Notes under the pieces: model-generated
The model's input: only the letters and a program-made list of their open reading frames with translations
Told to the model about the DNA's origin: nothing
Databases searched by the model: none
In this document: piece by piece, positions 47,049 to 58,059 of the stretch
Layout: each line of letters starts with the position of its first letter
Position numbering within the stretch: the first letter of the stretch is position 1
Source of the DNA: Heterocephalus glaber
Taxonomy: Eukaryota; Chordata; Mammalia; Rodentia; Bathyergidae
NCBI RefSeq assembly: GCF_000247695.1
Contig: NW_004624776.1
Location: forward strand, 11,834,586-11,898,585
Direction: 5' to 3'
DNA length: 64,000 bases
Translations under genes and position numbers: made by a program

Positions 47049-47166
47049 CTTTTGACGTCGTTTCTCTTTCCTTTTGTCTTCTGTGTCCTGTAGCATTTTT
47101 TCTTTCCAGAGGTCAAAGAAATAGGAAGGATCAGTATAGAACTTCAGCCCATCCTTCTTATCATCT
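47049..47166 (-). CDS. WASF3: WASF3 exon
   Basis: Reads [20 protein letters not shown], then [19 protein letters not shown]. The [15 protein letters not shown] segment is a hallmark of WAVE1-3. This region ends the WAVE homology domain and contacts the regulatory complex. 118 bp. One base completes the arginine begun upstream and the exon ends on a codon boundary. Acceptor ATTCACAG, donor GTACAT. Confidence 0.97.
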
Positions 47167-47609
47167 CTGTGAATTAATATATTATAAATCAGGGGGGAAA
47201 GATGGTTAGATACTTTTATCTAACAATGGAAGGTTAATATTAAAATTTTAAATCAGGGGACATCTACATGGGGCATCCTCACTATCAAGTACATTATTCT
47301 CTAAATTTCCTTATTTGAAATGAACGTGGAAATATGCACAGACAGCAATCTGTTCTACATAAGTAGGATAAGATATTCTACTTAGAATGAAGTATAGGAA
47401 ATCACTTTGAAAAAGTACAAGATGGCTTATAAAAATAAACAGCAAGTTTTAGTAGCTCAACTACTTCAGGAAACACATTATTCCAACAGGGGATGATACT
47501 CAAGAGATGGAAAATTCTTAGTACAGATACATTCTTTTCACTCTGGAGAGTAAATATTAAAGATAAAAACAAGTGAGGGCTCTGTCTCTTTTTAATCAGG
47601 CTTGCCCAA
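47167..47609. other. WASF3 intron
   Basis: Nothing recognised. Confidence 0.5.
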
Positions 47610-47813
47610 TACAGTAGTACCTTAGTTCATGAACTTAATTCATTCCATGAATTCTGGAAAAGATAACATTCATGCTTATGCAGGAAAGATGGTGGTGATC
47701 ATTTTCACCACTTGATGCAGAGTTTGCAAACAAAAACAAAATTTTGCCAAACACTTCTGTTTGTGTACCAAACTGTTCACAAATAAGTGTTCATGAACCA
47801 AGGCACCAGTGTA
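47610..47813. mobile_element. Short inverted-repeat DNA element, family M, copy 1
   Basis: Left end CAGTAGTACCTTAGTTCATG, right end CATGAACCAAGGCACCAGTG (inverted), flanked by TA. The interior carries GGAAAAGATAACATTCATGC and GCAGAGTTTGCAAACAAAA, shared with the copy at 57763. Confidence 0.8.
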
Positions 47814-48002
47814 TCTAATAAATTCAGCTGGGAAAGAAGCAAAACGCTCACTATGTATAAATGTGGCTAGGAAAGAAGTGTTGAGCTATGTATTTTCAAA
47901 GAGACTTTATTTACTTGTAAGTATTGCTATAGTTGCTATGGTCTAAAGAGTATTTCAAATTCTACAGAAGTTACTCATTTACCATATAACCAAAATTAAT
48001 GT

Positions 48003-48090
48003 GGGGCCAGAGATTTAGCTCAGTGGTTCTGCTGCCTGGCTCGCAAGTGCAAGGTCCTGAGTTTGATTCCCGGTACCAAAAAAAAAAAAA
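48003..48090 (+). repeat. ID-type SINE
   Basis: GGGGCCAGAGATTTAGCTCAG, GGTACC and an A-tail. CTGGCTCGCAAG / AAGGTCC type. Confidence 0.9.
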
Positions 48091-48108
48091 CCAAGAAAGA
48101 TAAACATT

Positions 48109-48195
48109 TGGGCCGGGGATTTAACTCAGTGGTTTCACTGCCTGCTGCACAAGCGCAAGGACCCGAGTTCGATCCCCAGTACCAAAAAATAAAAT
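48109..48195 (+). repeat. ID-type SINE, CTGCTG subfamily
   Basis: GGGCCGGGGATTTAACTCAG, CCTGCTGCACAAGCGCAAGG, tail AAAAAATAAAATAAAAT. It sits 18 bases after the preceding ID copy. Confidence 0.9.
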
Positions 48196-50541
48196 AAAAT
48201 AAAATACAATAATGTGACCGTTATGAATTAAAACGTAATATAACACAGTAGTAACATTCAAAACAATCATGATCCAAATAAAGTCTATCCCATTCATGTT
48301 TGAAAAAGTATGTGGCCTGTAGACCTCCGAAAAAGAAAGCAAAACATATACATTTCATATTAATATTTAGACAAGTAGTTTAGGGCACACAAAAGAAGCA
48401 AAATAATTAAATGAATATCAAGAGGAAAGAGTTTACAAACAAAGAAAGCTCAGGAAGGAAAAGCTGTCTCCTTCAGGTTCCTGCCTTGTTATCTCCTGCT
48501 GTGTACTCCTTACCATTAAACGCTAAGGGCCAGGTTCCTATGACAGCTATTCAAGTCACTGTGACTGAAAATCACTACTAACAAGCCACACAACTCACTA
48601 TTTTTTAACCTTGGATTATTTAACATCTTTCTTTTTCTAGCTTCCCAATTTGTAAGCAAGCTGCATGACAGAGATTTTATTAATAAAATTATTGTGAAAA
48701 AGAGAATTTGTTTCCCCAAGACTCTAAAGCTTTCTGTACAGGTAAAGGTATAGAAAAACTGAGTGCGGAACTTATGGAAAAGTTTAGAAGATATAAATTA
48801 ATGTTCTTTATGATGGCATTAACACTCTAATGAGGATGGAAATGTACTCAAGTAAACAAATGTTAATGTTGACAAAAGACCAAGCAGCTATGTCCTTTGT
48901 TTACTGCATCTAACCCCTTAACTTTTTAGCACTGTGACACTGTCATATTTAAGATTAAATGCAAAAGTTTACGTTTTGTGTACCCCAACTATTGCTGTAT
49001 AAATGAATTTGAGCTGGCACTGCTATTCTTGAATACATTATTAAAAAGTCAAAGACATCTTTTATTTCCCATATAACTGAATGCACACATACACATATAA
49101 GGTTAAATCACTTTTCATGTCATTAAAATTTTTAAATCACTACACGTTTAATCATGATTTTGGTAAACCAAACATAAATGGCTCACTAGGTTTTCTGATT
49201 TTGTTTCTAAAGGAGAATTTTCAGTAAGCTTTCTTAGTAACTGTGTAGAAAACCTTAAACAAGCAAGCTCTCATGTCACAGTATGTATACTGAGGCTCCC
49301 AGCGCTAAGAAAAATTCAAACTTCCCTGGAAAAATGTCCAACACATGAAAGCAAATCACAAGTTGAAATGAAATGTTAGGTTCACAATGCTTCTATTCTC
49401 ATGTGTTGTGAGCTTTCTAAATGTATGAACATCACCTCCAGGAAAGCAGGCTTGGGCCATAAAAAGGCAGGACTTCTTGCTTGTTCCCATCAGTTTCCAG
49501 GAGATCTTATATTTATTTGAGAGAATCTCTCTGTACACAAAGGAATGAAGTTTGAATTCCCCTTTACTGGCAGAACTACAATAAAGAGTAGCTCTAGACC
49601 TCTCCTTGTGAATCTTGAAAAAGGACAGGAAATTCTGTGGAAACCTCTGGCTACTCTCTGAGGAGCAGCAAAGGGCTTGCAGGCAGGGATGTCAGGGTGC
49701 AGTCAAAGGAGCAATGAACTCACAGGCTTATCAGCCAGCAAAGCTGACTGGGGCAAGGGCCACTGGCCACCACAGCCTATGCTCACAGAGGCTGGAGGAA
49801 TGGACTCCAGACAGGGGAGAGGGACAAGCCCCACCACGGGGGACAAGGAGACAGCATAAGAAAGGGAGAGGAAAAGGTGGTGACAGCAGGCACTTGAAGA
49901 AACATTCTATGACGATGGGCAGCAGAAGGACATTTAACCAAGCATATTTCAGTGATCTCTTCATATTAATTTTTGCAATACTTATTTTCTATCCTTTTTC
50001 TTGGAAGTTTGGTCCTGAAAAGCGTATCTTACCATTTTAACAATAACAGAAGGTTAATCTGGTAATGCTACTTTCAATCTTAAAAAACACTGACACCATA
50101 GCATATATTTTTCTGAATTAAGTAACAAATGGCTGCAGTGCTGATGTACGGAGATAGGTACTTTAGTATTATAAATGAAACGTGCTATTCCTTTCCAACT
50201 GACTTTGAAAATAAAGAACATCAACATAAGTGCACACACTGCCATCATGTACATGTCCACTTCCACCTAAGATGCCCATATCTGAGAGCTAAAATCTGAG
50301 CTCCCACTTCTGCTAGTAAATGTACCTATATCTTAAAATACTAAAACTTTAATAGTTATTTATCACTGGCTACTTTAATGTGTACAATATTGCAATTACT
50401 GTTTTCAAAGATAGGAAGAACTCCTTTGAACCCAAATGAGCCACCAAAGACGTTCCTACCAATGGGTTAACCTGTTTCCAGCTCTCTCTACCTCTCCACC
50501 CACCCTCACTGAAAAGACTCTGGGGACCCCAAGAGGCATAC
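48196..50541. other. WASF3 intron
   Basis: About 2.3 kb without recognised repeats or exons. A 141-residue frame at 49615-50040 is not recognised and judged chance. Confidence 0.5.
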
Positions 50542-50695
50542 CTGTAAGGGGTCAGGATGTTCAGAGGAGGCGGTTTATCACTCTGGTTGTAAATGTCAGC
50601 AACAGGATTAGGAATGCTGTTCTTTGAAACCACCTGCTGGTCTTGGATGGTGGAACTTTTGAAAGCTTTTTTCATGTTGATATCTTGTAGTGACA
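50542..50695 (-). CDS. WASF3: WASF3 exon
   Basis: Reads [20 protein letters not shown], then [31 protein letters not shown]. It is the middle of the WAVE homology domain, between the coiled coil and the FYTDPSYFF segment. 154 bp; two bases complete a valine codon and two open an arginine codon. Acceptor AAATAG, donor GTATGC. Confidence 0.97.
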
Positions 50696-50969
50696 CTATT
50701 TAGAGAAAAGTCCCCCATGTTGAGATACAAAGAAATATTTTTCACTACTTAGAAATAACTATCACTGGACTCACAACCCTAAAATCTCCGGGGATAACCA
50801 AACAGTGGTTTTTATTGTTTCTTTAAAACCATGCTTAAATAGAAGTTGACTCCTTTCTTCTTAGAGGTTAAGTTTTCTCGATGAGGTCAAATTCTTTTGT
50901 AGTGATCTAATTATTTCACTGAACCTAATAGCAGAATATCATTCTTTAAACAAATAGTACTTCTCCAGA

Positions 50970-51059
50970 GCCGGGGATTTAGCTCAGTGGTTCCATCGCC
51001 TGCCCCGCAAGTGCAAGGACCCAAGTTCGATCCCCGCTACCAGATAGATAGATAGATAG
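50970..51059 (+). repeat. ID-type SINE with (GATA)n tail
   Basis: GCCGGGGATTTAGCTCAGTGG; the usual A-tail is replaced by about four GATA units. Flanked by AGTACTTCTCCA on both sides. Confidence 0.92.
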
Positions 51060-51794
51060 TACTTCTCCAAAATCACACAGAAATATAATTATAACAGACA
51101 TGGCACTGGGGGGGGGGCGCCCCAACCAGTTAATATCACTTTAAGTATAATACCTAGGGAAAATACTTCTGCAAAATAACACAAATGCAAATAACATACT
51201 AAGGTTTTCCAACACTATTAAGGAAAGACAGCAAAGCTTTTCAACATACTTATAGTCCTAGAAATCAAGTAGTTTGATATATAAAACCAAAGAGGCAGGA
51301 AATCAGGGCTTGGTATACTTCTTTTATAACTCATCTGACCTTGACATAACTTTTGAGGTGGCAAATTGGTCCTATTAACCCACTTGGCTCAGCTACTGGA
51401 GCTATGATTGAGGGACATTAAGTGACATTTCCAAGATCTTCTGGCAAAAAAAAAAGTGAGTCCTAAACAGACCGCTGATTTCCTAGCTTTCAGTAAGGTT
51501 AAAATGTTGATTGGGAAGGAATTTTAAAGATATGACATGTACCATAAAATTTCCTAAATATTAACTTACAGATTAACCTTTTTCAGTGTAAAATTTATCT
51601 TAAATACTTCAAACTTTTAAAGCCAACAAAAAAAAAAAATCTAAGAAAAATAAATACTAAAAATCACTTGTGATACTGATTGAAAAAGTAAATGACTTAA
51701 GATGTTAAGAATTCCTTGTCTGGAAAACAAAAATTCCTTGTCTGAATAGATCAAGTAGCTATTTAATTTTTTTTCTAATTAAAAAATAAAATTT
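51060..51794. other. WASF3 intron
   Basis: Holds a G9CGCCCC run at about 51108-51123; otherwise nothing recognised. Confidence 0.5.
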
Positions 51795-51892
51795 GGGCTG
51801 GGGATTTAGCTCAGTGGTTCTGGTGCCTGCCTTGCAAGTGCAAGGTCCTGAGTTTGATCCCCAGTACCAAAAAAAAATAATAAAATAAAATA
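51795..51892 (+). repeat. ID-type SINE
   Basis: GGGCTGGGGATTTAGCTCAG, CCTGCCTTGCAAGTGCAAGG, GGTCCTGAG, tail of AATAA units. Confidence 0.9.
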
Positions 51893-52902
51893 AAAATCTG
51901 ATTTAAAAGAACATGTCTTTATCTTCCTATTTATTGCTGGGAAACATCAGTAAGAATGTTCATAATAGGTATTAATAGTAATTTAATTTTGACCTTTGAT
52001 AAAGACCTGAATATGAGTAAACATACCTTTTTTAAATGGTGAGGGATGAATCCCATAAGTAATTACTTTCTACTACCATATTGGTATAGCACAAAATTCA
52101 AGATGCTGGGACCCTTTCCAAGCACCAAGAAAAATTCTAACTAGTACTATATAAAGGGAAAAATAATTTGTAACCTGAATATTTTTCTCAAAGTAAATAT
52201 GAAGTAGTATATCTCATCATTTTTAGATTTTTTTCCAGTCTAATTTCTGTCTCTCATTCAAGACTCTGAAAGTAAAACTTTTAAAATTGAATTTTTGATG
52301 GCTTAAATTTTGTTGAAACTGCCACACATTTCAGGGGATATCATCAAAATGAGTATCAGTTAACCTAAATAGTGCTGGTTCATATTAGTCTAAAGCTTGA
52401 AGCCTAAAGGCCTTTAGTGAATACTCTTTCTGAGAAGGTAAGTAAGATTTGGAAATGGACAGAATCAGCAAGATTATTCACAGACATCAACTCTAATAAG
52501 AACATCAGGTTGAAGTCTTCATTCTGTAGCATGGTATATACTATGATTCTCACTCTTAGTTGGGACTCTTTGGAGTGGTTCTATGATTTTTAAGTATGAA
52601 AGTATTTTTAAAGTAACTACCAATAACTCTATCAAGAGTTCTAATACTGAATGCACTGGAAGAAGTGTTTAATAAATACTGTATTTGTAATTTTTAACAA
52701 AATCATGGTGTACGAGGTAGATAAGATATGAATCTTTCCATCACTAATTTACCCAGTGTTGTAGAGCTCCTCACTATTCTTCCAGGGAAAGATAAGGCGA
52801 AATGTCTGCATACCACCCACGGAAAAAGCAGTGATAACACAATTAATTACTACCATCTTGTGGCCATCACTTCTAGTTCACTGCATTAATGCAATTACCT
52901 AC
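51893..52902. other. WASF3 intron
   Basis: About 1 kb; nothing recognised. Confidence 0.5.
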
Positions 52903-53037
52903 CCTCTTCCACTGTGGAATCCAGCTGTGTGACTTTGACAGCGAGGCGATCAATTCTGTCTTGAAGAGAATTTGCTCTGATGTAGAAGTTATTAGCCTCA
53001 TTAAATAACTCACCAAAAATGTCTTCAGCATGTTTGC
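52903..53037 (-). CDS. WASF3: WASF3 exon: coiled-coil of WAVE homology domain (first exon in window)
   Basis: WASF3 (WAVE3) relays Rac signals to Arp2/3-driven actin branching at lamellipodia, inside the pentameric WAVE regulatory complex with CYFIP, NCKAP1, ABI and BRK1. This exon reads [44 protein letters not shown]. The heptad-like [15 protein letters not shown] helix is the part that bundles with ABI and BRK1. 135 bp; two bases complete a serine and one opens a valine. Acceptor TCTGCAG and donor GTAGGT are good. The seven exons give about 459 residues against about 500 for the family, so roughly 45 N-terminal residues are missing. They should lie in an exon beyond 64000; none was found in 53038-64000. 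Confidence 0.97.
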
Positions 53038-53597
53038 CTGCAGAAGAGAAGGAACAGAGAACACCATCTGCTAAGGAGCTGCTGCTGTGGCCTCCACAAG
53101 GCCACGTCAATGCTTATTACTGTCAACACAAGGTCTGGTGCAAATGAGTGTAAAAATGAAGTGCCAAGGACCAAGGCTTTAGAACTTTTGAAATTCATTA
53201 ACTATTCATGTGAATCTAAAGCTGACCCAAAGTGGTAGAATTTTAAAATATTCCAGGTGGTATAGAATCATTTTGCCTGAGCTGTCACTCAAGTTATATC
53301 CCACTAAATGGAACTTCTTTGGGAGAAAAAAGTTCTCATTTTACATGCTGTAAGTATAAATACAATCTTAGGAATTAACCTTCCTTTTATTTCTCAAGGT
53401 AATTCAATAAATCACACTGGCTTTCACTTCATTCACAATCAGAAACATGAGATATCTTACATCAAGCCTGATCCTTTCCAACAGCATCAAGTTCCTCTAA
53501 TTAGTATTTGGAAACCTAGAGATAGAGTGCTGACTCTGGCACTCTAAAAGTCAGCATTTTTAATTTTGAGTTAATTTTTCTGCATGGCTCATTTCTA
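53038..53597. other. WASF3 upstream intron
   Basis: Nothing recognised. Confidence 0.5.
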
Positions 53598-53770
53598 CTT
53601 TTTTTTTTTTTTTTTTGGCAGTAGTAGGGATTGAACCCAGAACCTGTCCATTGGTCTACATCTCCAAACCTTTGGAAATTTTAAGACAGGGTCTCACTTA
53701 GTCATTTAGTCTGCCCTCAGCCTCCCAGAATTCTGGGATTGCAAGTATCTGTCACCACATCTAGCTTCAC
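53598..53770 (-). repeat. B4-like dimeric SINE, antisense
   Basis: T-run, AGTAGGGATTGAACCCAGAAC, then GACAGGGTCTCACTTAGTC and CAGCCTCCCAGAATTCTGGG. Confidence 0.8.
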
Positions 53771-54399
53771 CTCTAAATTCTTATGAGTACTACATAAAAC
53801 TTCTAGTTTTTAAAAATGTACTTTACATTTCTAAAAATGTAATAAGATAGGAATCCATATCTGCATATACTGAATTTTCAAATCCCAAAACCCTTCCATT
53901 ACTCATTCAACAAATATTTAATAACTACCTACTTTGCATGTGCCAGGACTTAACTTCTCTTTTCATTTTCATTTTCTATTGGTTTCTTACTTGAGAAAGG
54001 GAACATAACATTTCTGGAAGGAAAGTTCCCTGGAACATGAGTAATGTGAGTGTTTCCTTGGTAATTCGTAGCTAATGAGGCAAGCTCAGAGCCAGTGTCC
54101 CTCCTTGCTGCTGGAACCCAAGAGGAAGATCCAGGCCCGTTTGTTCAAGGTGCAGCCCCAACCCCCCAGGAATGTCTCCTGCACACACCTGTTCAATGAA
54201 GGAACAAGTGAGTCCGGGAGGCCAACAAGGAGTTACGTTTTTATTTTCCAGATGATTAAACTGAAGATCAAAAAGATCAATCCGTTGGCTGCTCAGTGGC
54301 AGAAACAGATGAAACAAAAACTTGGCTGTCTAACGTTTAGTAGTTTTCTGTTTTCATCATACACCTCACTGAATTTCCTTGGTTGTAAAATACAGAACT
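53771..54399. other. WASF3 intron
   Basis: A 122-residue plus frame at 54075-54443 and its antisense partner have no recognised homology. Confidence 0.5.
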
Positions 54400-54960
54400 A
54401 CATGGCAGGTCCTCAAAGCATTAAATACAGAATTACCATATGATCCAGGACTTTCACTTCCAGATATGTATCTAAAAGAAGTGAAAATGGACTTGAGAAA
54501 TTTGAACACTCATCTTCACAGAAGTATTATTCACAACAGCTAGCAGATGAAAGCAACTCACATCCATGGATAAACAAATGAGTATTATTCAGCCTTCAAA
54601 AGGCAGGAAATTCTGACATGCTACCACATGGGCAAGACTTGAGGACATTATGCTACATGAAACAAGTCAGTTAAAAAAAGACAAATACTGTATGAATTCA
54701 TTCATATAAGGTACCTAGAGTAGGCAAGTTGATACAGACAGAAAGCTGAATGGTGGTCGTCAGAGGCTTGGGGAATAAGGGAATGAGGAATTGTTTAATG
54801 GGTACAGTTTCAATTCTACAAGATGAAAAAGTTTTGGAGATCTGTTGCACAACAGTGTGAACATACTTAACACTAATGAACTGTACACCTGTAATCATTA
54901 AAGACAGTAAATTTTATGTGATGTATATTTAACATAAAAATTTAAAAAGCTTGAGAAGAA
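54400..54960 (+). repeat. Old L1 3' end, sense
   Basis: ACCATATGATCCAGGACTTTC, CACAGAAGTATTATTCACAAC, ATGAGTATTATTCAGCCTTC, AATGGTGGTCGTCAGAGGC, ACTGTACACCTGTAATCATT. This is the ORF2 end and 3' UTR order of an old L1. Confidence 0.8.
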
Positions 54961-55159
54961 AATCATAAAAATCCAGGATTCTGCACTGAAATAAACTCTT
55001 TCTTACTCTCTTTACCCAGCACACTGCCAATCTCTTTCTCTTTTCCTTATGTGACAAGTTTCCCCAGAAACACTTATTTTCAGCCATTCCAATAGCAAGT
55101 ACACAGTAACATCAACCAGAAGAGAATTCCTCATTTCCACTCCTAAGCCTGCTCCTCTC

Positions 55160-55650
55160 ACTACCTTCCACTCTTCTTCTTCTTCTTCAAGTTTATTGGT
55201 ACACTTTAGGATCACATTCATCATTGGGAATTTGTACCTGTACAGGATACATATTGGTTCTTCTTTTTTCCCATTTCCCTTCCCTCCCTTCCACCCTTTT
55301 CCCCTCCCCATTTACAAAAAAACTTTGTTTCCATTTTTTTCTTCTTTTCTCATATTTTTTCTTACTTTTCCCCTACCCCCAACTCCCTACTCCCCCTTCC
55401 CTTTTGGACCTTTTCTTCTTACACATTTTGGGCCTCATTTACACTTTCAGTTTCTCACATCAGAGAAACCATTTGGTATTTACACATGTGTATGCTATTT
55501 ATTTCACTTAAGAGTATGGCCTCAATGTGAATCGATTTAGCTATAAATGTCTCTAATTATCATTCTTTATAGCTGAGTAGTACTCCATTTTATAAAAAAA
55601 ACAACCACCCACATCTTCTTTATCCACAGTGACTACTGCTGAGAACACTC
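55160..55650 (-). repeat. L1 3' end, antisense
   Basis: (CTT)n, TTTATTGGTACACTTTAGG, long pyrimidine tract, then TATAGCTGAGTAGTACTCC and CATCTTCTTTATCCACAG. This is the reverse complement of the L1 ORF2 end and 3' UTR. Same family as 21121. Confidence 0.75.
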
Positions 55651-55884
55651 TGTACTCTGCTACATGCTATATAAGCTATATAAGGCTAAATAATATGCAT
55701 CCTATACCATCAATGCTTAATTCTATTTGAAAAGATTCATGTAACTGATACTATATTTCTACTTGGAAGTTTTTGATTTATAAAGAGATACAGAAATTAA
55801 AGATGCATAATTAATATTTTGCCACCTGCTGAATGCTGACAAGTGACTAAAAGGAATGGTCTGATGAACAAGAATAAGTGTTGC
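55651..55884. other. WASF3 intron
   Basis: Nothing recognised. Confidence 0.5.
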
Positions 55885-55976
55885 GGGCCGGGGATTTAGC
55901 TCAGTGGTTTCGCCACCTGCTGCACAAGTGCAAGGACCCGAGTTTGATCCCCGGTACAAAAAAAAAAAAAAAAAAA
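55885..55976 (+). repeat. ID-type SINE, CTGCTG subfamily
   Basis: GGGCCGGGGATTTAGCTCAG; CACCTGCTGCACAAGTGCAA; flanked by AGAATAAGTGTTGC on both sides. Confidence 0.94.
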
Positions 55977-56466
55977 GAATAAGTGTTGCAATTACAGTGT
56001 TCAGTTTTGCAAACCAACAGATTTGAAAAGCTGACTTCTACTCTTTAAACGGCAAGTCCATTAGTAGCTAAACTAAAATAATCCTGAATTGAATTAATGA
56101 CCACATGAAGGAAGTACAATTTATTCACTCATTACTGACAAAAAGATTCCAATTCTGGATTTATTAGTACCCTGTGAATTCGATCCCAAGTATACTAGGT
56201 TGAGAAGTGTGCCTCCAACTGCATAAATTAGAAATAATTAGCAGCTTTGAGAATGCTGCTTTAACTTCTGCAAGAAACTATGGCATACTTTCCCATCATT
56301 TTAGTGGTATGTACTGTCCCTAAAAATTAGTATTCTAATTTTAAAATTATGCATGGATTTTTAACTATATTTAAGCATGAAGACTTACTGGAAACAAAGT
56401 GTTTCCATGAACCCATTAACACAAGCCTAGCACCTAGTTCTTGGTTTGTCAAGATTATGGTTTTTT
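55977..56466. other. WASF3 intron
   Basis: Nothing recognised. Confidence 0.5.
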
Positions 56467-56553
56467 GGGCTAGGGATTTAGCTCAGTGGTTCCACTGCCT
56501 GCCTCCCAAGTACAAGGTCCCAAGTTCAATCCCCAATACCAAAAAAAAAAAAG
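56467..56553 (+). repeat. ID-type SINE
   Basis: GGGCTAGGGATTTAGCTCAG; flanked by AGATTATGGTTTTT on both sides. Confidence 0.93.
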
Positions 56554-57762
56554 ATTATGGTTTTTCATTCTTCACCAAATGGAACAGACCCCTTGCAGAA
56601 ATGAACTGACTCCAGGGCCAATGGTAGAAAATACAAGGTAGGCCTAGAATATATTGTTCTGCTAGAAAAAATGATGTGGATGTGCTTAAAGACTGGTGTG
56701 GGACATGTCATAAGGTAATTCAAGAGCCAGCCCAAAGAGACCCCCATTGGTCAAATCTGGGAAAATCGGTGCATCAAAATAAAAGCAAGGCAAGAGAGTA
56801 TAATCTGTAGAATAAAATAATCATTAGTCCAAGATGATATAAGTGAGTGAATGAAAGTATTTATAAAGCAGAATGCCAAGTAATTATTGTTGAAAAGTTA
56901 TGAAATGACAAAAATCACTCTGCAACCACCACAACGGTAACATTTTCAGGGAAGAAGCATCAATGGATTCTGAGAATAGCAGAATGAAGAAATGGGATGG
57001 GAAAGAGGGCATTTAACAGTCTAGTGTCTCCTCTTAAGACACAGTACTTACATTAGAGAAACCTACAGTAATCAAACTGATGGAAGGCAGCAACACACCA
57101 GGTCATGGGACAAGCAGATTCTAGTGTTTCCTGATAAAACACATCAAGGAAGGCACAGTACCACCTGTGATACTTCTGTCAATATCTTACACTTAATCAC
57201 GGAGAGATGTTAGAAAATCCAGACCAAGTGACATTCCACACACAAAAAAGGCTGGTTTCCTTTACTGTCAAGATCATGAAAGACAGAGGAACTATTTCAG
57301 ATTAAAGGAGACTAGAAGAGACAATTTTATACATACATATATATGGGCAACAGGCGGCGAAACCACCCACATGCATACATATGGGGAAGTGAAAAGGTAG
57401 GGAAGAGTCTCTGACAAAAAGAAAAAATGTAATAAATAATATCTGAGAAATCCGGGAGTTTACTGAAATTCTTGATACTGTTTTTGATCTGTTTGTAAAT
57501 CAGAAATCATTTCAAAGTAAAGATTAAAAAAGAACCTTAACATAGTATGTGTAATAATATGCAGTTGCTACTGAACTCCATAAAATAAAATACCATAATT
57601 ACTGGAACATTGTTTCCTTCTCTTTTTAAATCTTTATTTTCTATGAAAAGCAATACATGTTTACTATAAGAAACAGAAAACTATAGGAAAGTAAACAATA
57701 GGAAAAATGCCCCAAAGTCCAATCAAAGACATCTGATGCTAATACTCTGATTTAAAAGGTAA
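56554..57762. other. WASF3 intron
   Basis: AT-rich; a stretch at about 57610-57730 (CTTTATTTTCTATGAAAAGC) resembles an old repeat. No exon. Confidence 0.45.
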
Positions 57763-57938
57763 TACAGTGGTGCCTTGGTTCACAAACTTCATTTGTTCTA
57801 TGATTTTGGAAAAGATGGCCACGTTTGTGTTTGTGTGGGAAAGATGGCCATGGTCATGTCTGCCACCCAATGCAGAGTCTGCAAACAAAATCAAAATTTT
57901 GTCAAATGCTTCTGTTTGTGAACCAAGGTACCACTGTG
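57763..57938. mobile_element. Short inverted-repeat DNA element, family M, copy 2
   Basis: Left end CAGTGGTGCCTTGGTTCACA; right end GTGAACCAAGGTACCACTG, a near-perfect inverted repeat. TA on the left; TG where the right TA is expected. Interior GATGGCCA...GCAGAGTCTGCAAACAAAA matches copy 1 at 47610. Confidence 0.85.
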
Positions 57939-58059
57939 CATGTTCACAGTAGAAAATGTGGAAAACTCAAAAAGTAAAATGTCAGCCAGTTATTTACAGT
58001 GAACTGGTTTTGGTCCTTCTTTACAATAGTCTAAGAACCAAGATAACCTACTGGCCGGT

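Noticed and set aside
49615..50040. 141-residue plus frame
   Set aside because: No recognisable domain, lies antisense in an intron, basic composition from AG-rich DNA.
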